A stretch of 40,922 nt of DNA. Origin: Sphingomonas mollis. GTDB taxonomy: Bacteria > Pseudomonadota > Alphaproteobacteria > Sphingomonadales > Sphingomonadaceae. Of this stretch, positions 7,826-15,695 are shown piece by piece. The notes beneath the pieces were generated by a model. That model made no database searches, was not told the DNA's origin, and saw only the letters and a program-made list of their open reading frames with translations. The DNA lies in the NCBI RefSeq assembly GCF_016427505.1, contig NZ_JAELXS010000014.1, forward strand, positions 1 through 40,922, written 5' to 3'. The position numbers and the translations under genes were made by a program. The first letter of the stretch is position 1, and each line of letters begins with the position of its first letter.

Positions 7826-9622
7826 ATGCCTTTGAGCAACCTCGCTTTGACCGCACGCGGGACGGACTCGGTCCCCATCAACGCTAGTTTTATCGGCGTT
7901 GCCACTGCCGCGCCCATCGGGGTCGGCGTTACCGGGCATCGCCTGGAGCGGCTCGCGGCGGTCGATCTCCCTGAGCTCGCAACGCGGTTAGCCGATGTTA
8001 TGCGCGCGATCGAAACGGCCGCCCCGGGCCGCCGCTTCCGGCTGGTCGGCAGTCTTGCGGAAGGGGCCGATATGATCGCCGCCGACGCCGCGCTCGCCCG
8101 CGGCTGGCAGCTGGACACCGTACTGCCGTTCGCGCGCGAAGATTATGCCAACGACTTCGATGGCACCGGGGCCGTTGATCTTGGCCAAGGGCTCGACCGG
8201 TCCGCTAACGTACTCGAACTACCGGGCCGGCGTGACGATCCTGGCGGTGAGGCTGCCGCCTACGAGCGCGCCGGACGGGTCGTGCTCACGCAATGCGATC
8301 TCCTGCTTGCGATATGGGACGGCGATCCCCCGCGCGGGCGGGGTGGAGCCGCCCAGATCGTCGCAGAGGCGGTCGCGCATGCGATACCCGTTCTGGTGGT
8401 CCATCCGGACACCGCCAAGGCGCCCGTCCTGCTCTGGAGCGGCCTGAACAGCCATGACTCCGGTCCCGAAGCCGTGGACACCGTCGCGCGCGGCGGGCTT
8501 GTCGATCTGCCGAGGCTCATGGCCCGGCTTGCCCTTGCTTTACCGACCGCCGACAAGCCGCGCGAGCGCCGCGTTGCGCCAGACGCACCACCGATGTTCA
8601 CGGTCGCCTATCCACTGCTGCTCGCGCTGACGGGTGTAAGGCGGCTTCGGGTCGCAGATCTGCGCAAGCCCTGTCCGGCGCCGCGGCTCTCGCCTGCCGG
8701 CCCCTCCAGCGCTCTGGACGCGCGCATCGATGGCCAGCTTTGGCCCCAATTCGACCGCGCGGACTGCGAGGCGAGCCTCGCCGCGCAACAGTTCCGCAGT
8801 GCTTTCGTCAGCAGCTTCGCGTTGGCGGCGATCGCGGTGACCCTGGCGTTGCTGGGGCTGCTCGTCCCCGTCGCGGTCAAGCCATTGCTTGCTGCGGGCG
8901 AGTTCACATCAATCGCGATAATTCTTATCGTGACCCAATGGGGTGCACGGGCGGGCTGGCATCAGCGTTGGTTGGACCAGCGCACGCTGGCGGAGGAATT
9001 GCGCTGCCTTGCGGTCTCGGCTTCGTTAGGCGACCTGTTCCTGCGCGGCGCGCATGCGCACGACAGCGAGGTCGCCGGACAGGAGCGTCGTGACATCGCC
9101 CGCCGGATCGGCCTGCCGTCAGCGCGAGTAGACGCGGCCTATATGGCGTCGGCGCATGCAAACCTCGTCGCGCTGCTGGACGATCAGATCGGTTATGTCC
9201 GGCGCGAGGCGGCGCGTATGCATATGCTCGAGCATCGGCTTCACCGGCTTGGCGGCGCGCTGTTCATGATCACGGCGCTGATCTGCGCCGGGGTGCTGGG
9301 CATCGAGATGGTCTGGACCCTGACGCACGCGCCGGGCGCCAACCATGCGCTGCCCCTTGGCATCACGGTGATTAGCGCCTCGCTGCCGGCGATCGGTGCG
9401 GCGATCTATGGTATCCGAATGCAAGGCGACTTCGCTGGCGCAGCCAGACGCAATGCGAGCTTGGCGGTTCAACTCGACGAGGTGCGCCGGGTGGCCCAGG
9501 ACGAGGCGCCAAGCTTCGACCAGCTGCGCCGCCTGATCCGGCGCACGGCGGAACTGCTGACGGCGGATCTTTCCCAATGGGTCCGGGCTACGAAGGCCCG
9601 GCCACTAAGCCTCCCAGGCTGA
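7826..9622 (+). CDS. SLOG-like nucleotide-sensor domain fused to two pairs of membrane helices
   Basis: Residues about 30-195 form a Rossmann-like domain with motifs GVTGHR (34-39 area), VGSLAEGADMIA (74-85) and LAIWDGDPP followed by GRGGAAQIV (161-179). These match SLOG-superfamily proteins predicted to bind nucleotide-derived ligands. After a linker, four hydrophobic helices occur in two pairs (about 328-350 with 357-372, and 476-498 with 510-530). They are separated by a charged helical region and followed by an amphipathic tail. This layout resembles SLATT/DUF4231-type 2TM effector modules associated with SLOG in conflict systems, but that assignment is by pattern only. RBS-like GAAGGA precedes the ATG at 7826. 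It lies 83 bp after the PEP-CTERM gene and downstream of the TIR gene. It may sense a TIR-made nucleotide and act on the membrane. Confidence 0.72.
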   Translation: MPLSNLALTARGTDSVPINASFIGVATAAPIGVGVTGHRLERLAAVDLPELATRLADVMRAIETAAPGRRFRLVGSLAEGADMIAADAALARGWQLDTVLPFAREDYANDFDGTGAVDLGQGLDRSANVLELPGRRDDPGGEAAAYERAGRVVLTQCDLLLAIWDGDPPRGRGGAAQIVAEAVAHAIPVLVVHPDTAKAPVLLWSGLNSHDSGPEAVDTVARGGLVDLPRLMARLALALPTADKPRERRVAPDAPPMFTVAYPLLLALTGVRRLRVADLRKPCPAPRLSPAGPSSALDARIDGQLWPQFDRADCEASLAAQQFRSAFVSSFALAAIAVTLALLGLLVPVAVKPLLAAGEFTSIAIILIVTQWGARAGWHQRWLDQRTLAEELRCLAVSASLGDLFLRGAHAHDSEVAGQERRDIARRIGLPSARVDAAYMASAHANLVALLDDQIGYVRREAARMHMLEHRLHRLGGALFMITALICAGVLGIEMVWTLTHAPGANHALPLGITVISASLPAIGAAIYGIRMQGDFAGAARRNASLAVQLDEVRRVAQDEAPSFDQLRRLIRRTAELLTADLSQWVRATKARPLSLPG

Positions 9623-9788
9623 CGCATAGTCGCCGGATGGTGCTTTTATTTGGATTACTAGGTGTTGCATCCCGAAATTACATTCGCTGCGATCGTGGCA
9701 AAAACGGTCAGAATGCTGAGATGAATGAGCGTGAAAAATGGGAAGCGGGGAGGCCGGCGTAAATGTCCGGGTCTGGGTCAGCCGCGTA
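9623..9788. other. Short intergenic region
   Basis: This lies between the stop of the SLOG-like gene and the end of the kinase fragment. The composition is mixed. No gene, hairpin with T-run or repeat is evident. Confidence 0.4.
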
Positions 9789-9908
9789 TCAAGACGTCAA
9801 TTTCGCGGTGCCCGCCATGAGGCGGTTCACGTCGGTCGGCTTGGGATCGAGGGTCTGCCGACGCGAGAAGGCAAGCAGGCGTTGGGTCAGCGACGCCGCC
9901 CGACGGCC
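9789..9908 (-). pseudogene. Histidine-kinase fragment (HisKA region)
   Basis: One minus-strand frame reads RRAASLTQRLLAFSRRQTL, then DPKPTDVNRLMAG, then breaks into a few unrelated residues and a TGA at 9789-9791. This is the second helix of a HisKA dimerisation domain and the start of the linker in hybrid-type sensor kinases of sphingomonads. The phospho-acceptor His and ATPase domain are absent. It abuts the IS701 fragment at about 9907, so it is a scar left by rearrangement. Confidence 0.65.
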
Positions 9909-10230
9909 AGCTCTTTGGCAGGTACAGCGGCCGGTCGACGAAGGCGTGACCCCTGACAGATACATAGGCGGCGAACACGCCGATCTGGCAGTGCGTCACC
10001 TTGCCCGCCGATCCGGTGTACTGGCGCCCCACGCCGCACGACGCCTTGCCTTGCTTCAGGAACCCGGTCTCGTCGATGACCAGCACCGCATCGTCCGCGC
10101 CGGGATGCTCGATCACATACCCGCGCACGACGTCGCGCAGAGCATCCGCGTCCCACCGCCCGCGGCCTAGGATTGCCTGCTGGCGCCAGCGCCCAGCGTC
10201 GCCGGCCGCCTCAGCGCGCATCCAGCCCGT
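9907..10230 (-). pseudogene. IS701-family transposase, internal fragment
   Basis: Minus-strand residues include EAAGDAGRWRQQAILGRGRW, VLVIDETGFLKQGKASCGVG and YTGSAGKVTHCQIGVF. These are the hallmark N-terminal half of an IS701-type DDE transposase; the D of IDETGF is the first catalytic Asp. The match ends abruptly after LYLPKSW at about 9907, so the rest of the catalytic domain and both element ends are gone. It is fused in frame to the preceding glycosyltransferase sequence, giving a chimeric 331-codon ORF at 9778-10773. Confidence 0.8.
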
Positions 10231-11124
10231 CCAGCGCCGCAGCGCCACCGACAGCACCAGCGGCAGTGTCAAGGCGGCCATGACCGTCAGCCGCACGGCG
10301 ACGGTGGCCGGTTGCTCACCGCCGCGATGAAGGATGGAGAAGACGTTCGCGAACATCCATGCATCGAGATGACCTGGCATCGCATAGACGCCCGCCGCCG
10401 CGATCGTCGGCACCAACGCGGCGACGATCCATAGCGTCGCGTCCACCGCCAGCGGCCCCGCCCGCCGACCACCGACATGCGCGGTCGCGAGCCGCCACAG
10501 GTCAAGGAACATGCCCTTGAACACCACCGTATATTTGATCTGCAACGCCAGCCCGATCACGACCATGACGGCTGGACCGGGACTACGCAGATCGCCATCG
10601 GTCGTGGTCGCCGATCGCGTCATCACGATCCACGCCGCGATCGCGACCGGCAGGTTGTAGAAGACCGGCGCCTGCCCCGCTTCGCCGCCTGCCACATCGA
10701 GCAGCAGGTAGAGCACACCCGCAACCAGCGCGGCGGCCGGCGCTGCTACGCGACGCGCCATTGCCGTTACCATGTAGGCGGTCGCCCAGACGCAAAGCAG
10801 GGCAGGCTGTGATAGGCGAGGGCGCCGTTTCCGCCCGGCAGATGCGCTGCTGCATAGATCATGAAAAGGCCGATCGGCTTGCGATCGAATGTATCGACGA
10901 ACGGCAGCGCGCCGTGGAGCATCTGGCCGCCGACGAACGAATTAGAATTGCTCGTCGATGCTGACCACCGCGCTGCCGACCTCCTGCGCTCGCGCGGCGA
11001 TGGCGACGACCAGCAGAATGATGGCGATCCGCCATGACCCCGGCCCTATCAGCGTTGGCGCAGCGAGAGGCGCGAACCGTTCGCTTCTGTCGTCGATGGC
11101 GGCGGGGGTGCGGGGCAGGTGCAT
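10231..11124 (-). pseudogene. Polytopic membrane glycosyltransferase, broken
   Basis: Three consecutive frames spell one protein. MHLPRTPAAI with a hydrophobic helix (IAIILLVVAIAARA) leads to SIDEQF and a stop. A second frame gives FVGGQMLHGALPFVDTFDRK, then PIGLFMIYAAAHLPGG. A third frame gives LLCVWATAYMVTAMARR and several more membrane helices down to about 10231. The DEQF/Y and DRKPIG pattern is typical of GT39/GT83-like (ArnT/PMT-like) enzymes that use polyprenyl-linked sugars. At least two frameshifts and a 3' truncation by IS701 sequence make it inactive. It was presumably part of the adjoining glycan cluster. Confidence 0.7.
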
Positions 11125-11235
11125 GGCGCCGGTTGGCCGGTGCCATCGCGCGCGGACAGATCGCGACGGCCGGGGCGGCATTGATTCGTCGTTTGACTTG
11201 GCTTCCGCCGGCTATCGGCGCTAACCGCGCGGGCG

Positions 11236-12324
11236 ATGGCCGCGCCCTTTCCGTCGATCCTTATCGTCCTGCACGATTTCGCGCTTGGCGGCACCGAGCG
11301 CGTGGCGATCCGGCTGGCGCGGGGCTGGGCGGAGCGAGGCGTTGCGGTGACGATCTTTGCCGGGTCGAACGATGGTCCGTTACGGGCGTTGGCTGGCTCG
11401 CATGTCGAGATCGTGGTGGCCGATCCGCCGATATCGAGGAAGCACGGCTCGCGTCGGCGACTGGCGCGCGCGGCGCGTGCGTTCGTCGCTCGACGCCGGT
11501 TCGGGCATGTCTTCGTGCCGGGCAACTTCCATTGGCCGGTCGCGGCGGCGCTGGCCGGGACGGGGATAGGGGTCACAGCGCAGGTCAGCGCCGCGCTCGA
11601 CAAGCCGCAGCGTGGGCCGATCCGGCAATGGGCGTTCGAGATGCGCATGCGGCGGCTGTTGCGCGGGGTGAACGCGGTCGTGACATTGTCCGACAGGGCG
11701 CGCGATCAGGCCGACCGCATTCTCCGACGGCGCGTGTCGACGACGATCGCGCTGCCTGCCCTTGCCGACTATGCCCCCGCGGCGCTGCCGACCCCGGATA
11801 CATCGCCGCCGGTCATCGTAGCGGCCGGGCGGCTGGTGCCGGAAAAGGGCTTTGCGCGAGTGATCGCTGCGGTCGCGGCGTTGCCCGATGCGTCGGTACG
11901 GCTCGTCATTGTCGGTGATGGACCAGAGAAGGCGGCGTTGCGGCAGCAGAGTGAGGCGCTGGGCATCGCGGACCGGGTCGAACTGGTGGGCTATGTCGCG
12001 GATATCCGGCCGTGGCTGGATACGGCGCGGCTGTTCGTGCTGGCGTCGGATTTCGAGGGGTATCCTGCGGTGCTGGTCGAGGCGCTGGCGGCGGGGCGGC
12101 CGGTGGTCGCGACCGATTGCACGCCCGCCACGGGGCTGCTTGATGCGCCGGGTGCGGGCATGGTCGTGCCGCTGGGCGACAGCGCGGCCCTGTCGCGGGC
12201 GATCGCGGCGATGCTGGCACAGGCGGCGCCCAATCCGGCGCGCCTGTCGGCGCTGGTCGAACATCACCGGATCGGGGCCGTGGCCGCCGCCTATCTCGAT
12301 CTGTTCGCGGGCGTACGGCCATGA
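11236..12324 (+). CDS. Glycosyltransferase family 4 (GT-B)
   Basis: This 362-residue retaining GT-B enzyme has an N-terminal acceptor domain with the LGGTERVA glycine loop (17-24) and a C-terminal nucleotide-sugar domain. The latter shows AAGRLVPEKGF (196-206), VGDGPEKAAL and the EX7E motif at E274 to E282 (EGYPAVLVE). It is probably cytoplasmic or membrane-associated and adds a sugar to a lipid-linked glycan. The next GT gene starts at 12321 inside its stop region (ATGA overlap), so the two are translationally coupled. Donor and acceptor cannot be told from sequence. Confidence 0.88.
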   Translation: MAAPFPSILIVLHDFALGGTERVAIRLARGWAERGVAVTIFAGSNDGPLRALAGSHVEIVVADPPISRKHGSRRRLARAARAFVARRRFGHVFVPGNFHWPVAAALAGTGIGVTAQVSAALDKPQRGPIRQWAFEMRMRRLLRGVNAVVTLSDRARDQADRILRRRVSTTIALPALADYAPAALPTPDTSPPVIVAAGRLVPEKGFARVIAAVAALPDASVRLVIVGDGPEKAALRQQSEALGIADRVELVGYVADIRPWLDTARLFVLASDFEGYPAVLVEALAAGRPVVATDCTPATGLLDAPGAGMVVPLGDSAALSRAIAAMLAQAAPNPARLSALVEHHRIGAVAAAYLDLFAGVRP

Positions 12325-13403
12325 GTGATCGGTCGATGCGGATCGCCTATGTCATCAACTCGGTCGAGGGCGGCGGCGCGGCATCACCGGTGCCGGCGGT
12401 GCTGGGCGTGCTGCGTGATGGCGGGGCGGAGGTCGCGGTGTTTGCACTCACCGGGCGGGACCGCCGGGGCGAGGTCGCGATGCGGGCCGCGGGCTTCGAC
12501 GTGCACGTGCGCGATGGCGGCGAGACGGATCACGTCGTGGCGCTACGCTGGCTCGATGCGACATTGCGGGGCTGGCGGCCGACGCATCTGTGGACGTCGC
12601 TGACCCGCGCGACGTTGCTCGGCCAGATCGTCGGGGCGCGCCGCCGCTGGCCGGTGGTCAGCTGGCAACACGCCGCCTTCCTGAAACCCGCCAACGAGTT
12701 CCTGTTGCGCAGGATGCAGCGCCTGTCGCGGCTCTGGGTGGGCGATTCGACGGCGGTGACGCGGTTGACGGCGGAGCGCCTGCGCGTGCCGCCGGATCGC
12801 CTGGTCCAATGGTCGATCTTCCGTGCCGATCCGGCGGCGCGCCGGGCGTCGCCATGGCAACCGGGCCAGCCCGTCCGCATCGGCAGCCTCGGCCGGCTCC
12901 ACCGCGTGAAGGGATATGACGTCCTGATCGAGGCGCTGGCGCTGATCGATACGACCACGCTGTATGAAATGGTGATCGCCGGCGACGGTGCGGAGCGGGC
13001 GGCGCTGGAGGCGCGCGCCCACTCTCTAGGTATCGGGACGCTGCGGTTTGCCGGCTATGCGGCGGTGCCGGCGGATTTCCTGGCCGGGTGCCATCTCTAT
13101 GTGCAGCCATCGCGATCGGAGGGGCTGTGCGTCGCTGCGCATGAGGCGATGCAGGCCGGGCTTCCCGTCGTGGCGTCGGCGGTGGGCGAACTGCCCGACA
13201 GCATCGTCGCCGGCGAGACGGGCGCCACCGTGCCGCCCGGTGATCCCGTCGCGCTGGCCGCCGCCCTGTCAGCAATGCTCGCCGATCCCGCGCGATTGGC
13301 GTCGATGGGCGAGGCGGCGCGCGCGCGCATACTCGACCGGTTCGCGCCGGATCGCTTTATCGCGTCGGGGCGGGCTATCCTCGCCCGGATGCGCGCTTTC
13401 TGA
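12321..13403 (+). CDS. Glycosyltransferase family 4 (GT-B), second gene
   Basis: This 360-residue protein has a GGGAAS loop (17-22) and the C-terminal GT4 domain with IGSLGRLHRVKGYD (187-200), IAGDGAERAALE (219-230) and EX7E at E267 to E275 (EGLCVAAHE). It resembles WaaG/PimA-fold enzymes. It overlaps the upstream GT by four bases, and its 3' end overlaps the convergent gene at 13375 by 29 bp. It is likely a successive step in the same oligosaccharide assembly. Confidence 0.88.
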   Translation: MSDRSMRIAYVINSVEGGGAASPVPAVLGVLRDGGAEVAVFALTGRDRRGEVAMRAAGFDVHVRDGGETDHVVALRWLDATLRGWRPTHLWTSLTRATLLGQIVGARRRWPVVSWQHAAFLKPANEFLLRRMQRLSRLWVGDSTAVTRLTAERLRVPPDRLVQWSIFRADPAARRASPWQPGQPVRIGSLGRLHRVKGYDVLIEALALIDTTTLYEMVIAGDGAERAALEARAHSLGIGTLRFAGYAAVPADFLAGCHLYVQPSRSEGLCVAAHEAMQAGLPVVASAVGELPDSIVAGETGATVPPGDPVALAAALSAMLADPARLASMGEAARARILDRFAPDRFIASGRAILARMRAF

Positions 13404-14301
13404 TCGCTCGGCCGAGTTTGCGGCATTCGCGCACCGCCTCGATCGACAGGCCGTGCAGCGACAATTCGGTGCGCTTCATATCGACCAGCGTCACCGGCCC
13501 CGCCTCCGCCAGCGTATGCAACCCCTCGACGAACGGCGCCGCCGATGCCGGTGCCACCAGCGCGTCGCCCATCTCGGCCACGAAGTCTTCAGGCGTCAGC
13601 GTCGTGATCGTCAGCAGTCGGATCGCGCCGCCATAGGTACGGCTGCAATCCTGCACCGGCAGGACGATATGGCCGTCGATCACCAGCGGCATGCCGCCCG
13701 GCCGCGCGCTGGCGACATCGATGCGGACGGGGTTGGCGGGATGCGGCGTCCACGGTCCGGCCAGCCGGTCGGCATGGGCGACGTGCAGCGCGCTCATCTT
13801 GTCGGGCTCGCGATCGGCGGAGGTGTAGAACAGCCACCAGCGCCCGTCATGGAACACCGGCGTCGCATCGACCGCGACATGATCCAGCGCGATCACGTGC
13901 GCCGGCTCCCATCGATCGGGGAAGTCGATCGCGCGGTACAGCGTCAGCCGGCCGGACCGATGCGCCTCGGGCAGCATCCACGTCTCGCCCTCCGCCTCGA
14001 AGACCAGCGGGTACGACAGATGCCATGGCTCGTTCAGCACCGGCCGGCGATCGACCAGCCGGAACTCGGCATCGTACACCAGCACCTCGATGGCGCCGAC
14101 GCGGACCCGGTAGTCATAGGTTTCGACGAACACATACAGCCGCCCGTCCCGCCACATCCCGAACGGATCGGCGATGAACCGGAAACTGCCCATCGGCGGC
14201 AGCCAGACGAGGGGCAGGCCGTCGATCGATCCGCGCGCGACGATGTCGGCGGCGGTCGCCATCACGATGGCGGGGCGCCAGATGTCCTTGCGTAGAGCCA
14301 C
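13375..14301 (-). CDS. GINT1-N-like five-bladed beta-propeller protein, probable glycan-modifying role
   Basis: This 308-codon gene begins with GTG at 14299-14301. Repeated blades contain FIADPFGMW, RLYVFVETYD, SYPLVFEAEGETWMLPEA, DATPVFHDGRWWLFYTSAD and GGMPLVIDGHIVLPVQDCS. This pattern is that of GH43/GH32-like propellers seen as the N-terminal domain of GINT1-type transferases and in stand-alone proteins of surface-polysaccharide clusters. No separate transferase domain is attached here. The D of ADPF and the E of PEAHRSG may form the active-site region. It is transcribed with the downstream-facing neighbour at 14364-15584 on the minus strand. Confidence 0.6.
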   Translation of the reverse strand: MALRKDIWRPAIVMATAADIVARGSIDGLPLVWLPPMGSFRFIADPFGMWRDGRLYVFVETYDYRVRVGAIEVLVYDAEFRLVDRRPVLNEPWHLSYPLVFEAEGETWMLPEAHRSGRLTLYRAIDFPDRWEPAHVIALDHVAVDATPVFHDGRWWLFYTSADREPDKMSALHVAHADRLAGPWTPHPANPVRIDVASARPGGMPLVIDGHIVLPVQDCSRTYGGAIRLLTITTLTPEDFVAEMGDALVAPASAAPFVEGLHTLAEAGPVTLVDMKRTELSLHGLSIEAVRECRKLGRAIRKRASGRG

Positions 14302-14363
14302 GATGCCTGCGTCGATTCCCGGATGACGCCGCGGCGCCCTGATGCCGCGCTTGTCGCCGCCGT

Positions 14364-15584
14364 TCAGGCGACGCGCAAGCCCTCCGTCGCCGCCACGGCC
14401 GCTTCGCGTTCCGGCAGGATGCTGGGCGTCGCCTGCCCCAGCACGCTCATCACCGCCCGCGCCGCGCGAACGGCGGACCGCTCCTCGGTCAGCTCGAAAC
14501 TGCGCTGGAACAGCGCGCGCTGCACCGGGCGATAGCGATCATGTTGCGCCACCGCGCGGTCGAGCACCTCGCCCAACCGATCAGCCCCGGTGACGACCTC
14601 GCCCGCCTGCCAGTGCGCGTAGTTCGCATCGCCCTGCCACGCGGTCGCATGCGCATCGACGAACACGCACGGGCGGGGCCGGTGGAGGAATTCATACACC
14701 TGGCTGCTGACGTCGCCCAGATAGATGTCCGCCGCCGCCGTATAGGTCATGTCGGTCGACGCGGCGCTGCCCAGATCGATATGGATGTTGGGCGCGTCAT
14801 GGAAACGCTGGTCGATCGTGCCGGCACGGTCGATCCGCAGCTTGTCGATCGTCATCACGAATTTGCGATGGAACAGCATGACGTGCGGCGCGAAGATCAG
14901 GTTGTAGCGATCGTCGTGCAGAAAATGCTCCAGCACCGCGCGGCCCTGCGCATACCAGGACGACAGATGCGGCGAGGGGTGCGGGTTGTAGAGCACGGTC
15001 GGCTTGCCGTTCGCCTGGAACGGCAGGCGCGGCGCGGGATCGGGCATCAGGTCGAACTTGGGATAACCGATCAGGCTCATCCGGTCCGGCGCGACGCCGG
15101 CCTCGCGGATCAGGCGCTGGCGGATCTTGTTGCCCGACACCAGCACGTGATCGAACGTGGCGCTATGCTTGTTGAACCCGATCGCGCGGTCGCCGGCGCC
15201 GTGGCGGGTGTGGATGATCTTCAGATCCTTCAGCCCGTACCGCGTCTTCAGCAGCAGCGACGTCTTCTCCGCCACTACCAGCGCATCGAGCGAACGAAAG
15301 AAATCGAGATTGTCGCGGTACACGCCGACCTTCGTGACCGGCAGTCCCCATTCCAGCGCCCCGGCCAGCGCGCGGGTCGATCGGCGACGCAGGCCCAGCT
15401 GGATCAGCGGCACCGTCACGCCCAGCCGCTCGCACAGGCGTCGCACCTCGTGCGTCAGTCGATCGTTCGTGGTCGCCACGACGATTTCCGCCTGCGGATA
15501 ACCCTCGGCCATCGCCAGCGCGGTCGGCAGGGCATGGGCGACCTGATGGACCTGATCGTGATTGAACAGAAAACCGATTTTCAT
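14364..15584 (-). CDS. CDP-glycerol glycerophosphotransferase-like glycan polymer enzyme
   Basis: This 406-residue protein has a GT-B-like fold. Motifs include KIIHTRHGAGDRA (middle), VLYNPHPSPHL, LIFAPHVMLFHR and the C-terminal GDVSSQVYEFLHRPRPCVF. The HGAGD and GDxSS...E patterns match the CDP-glycerol:poly(glycerophosphate) transferase family (TagF/TagB-like), which in Gram-negatives also works on capsule and O-antigen. The ATG at 15582-15584 lies 111 bp from the divergent flippase start. The polyol or sugar donor cannot be assigned. Confidence 0.75.
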   Translation of the reverse strand: MKIGFLFNHDQVHQVAHALPTALAMAEGYPQAEIVVATTNDRLTHEVRRLCERLGVTVPLIQLGLRRRSTRALAGALEWGLPVTKVGVYRDNLDFFRSLDALVVAEKTSLLLKTRYGLKDLKIIHTRHGAGDRAIGFNKHSATFDHVLVSGNKIRQRLIREAGVAPDRMSLIGYPKFDLMPDPAPRLPFQANGKPTVLYNPHPSPHLSSWYAQGRAVLEHFLHDDRYNLIFAPHVMLFHRKFVMTIDKLRIDRAGTIDQRFHDAPNIHIDLGSAASTDMTYTAAADIYLGDVSSQVYEFLHRPRPCVFVDAHATAWQGDANYAHWQAGEVVTGADRLGEVLDRAVAQHDRYRPVQRALFQRSFELTEERSAVRAARAVMSVLGQATPSILPEREAAVAATEGLRVA

Positions 15585-15695
15585 ATGCGGTAGACGGCGA
15601 CGACCGCGATCTTCCTCATTAAAATTATCATTAGTTTCGCTGCGACAGGGAACTTTTTGGTCGCTGGCGCAGCGCGTCTCTCCTAAAGGCCCGCG
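15585..15695. promoter_or_regulatory. Divergent promoter region of the glycan cluster
   Basis: This 111-bp gap separates the minus-strand CDP-glycerol-transferase-like gene from the plus-strand flippase. The AT-rich part (TTAAAATTATCATTAG at about 15619-15634) is the only low-GC patch nearby and probably holds one or both promoters. No operator is recognisable. Confidence 0.4.
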
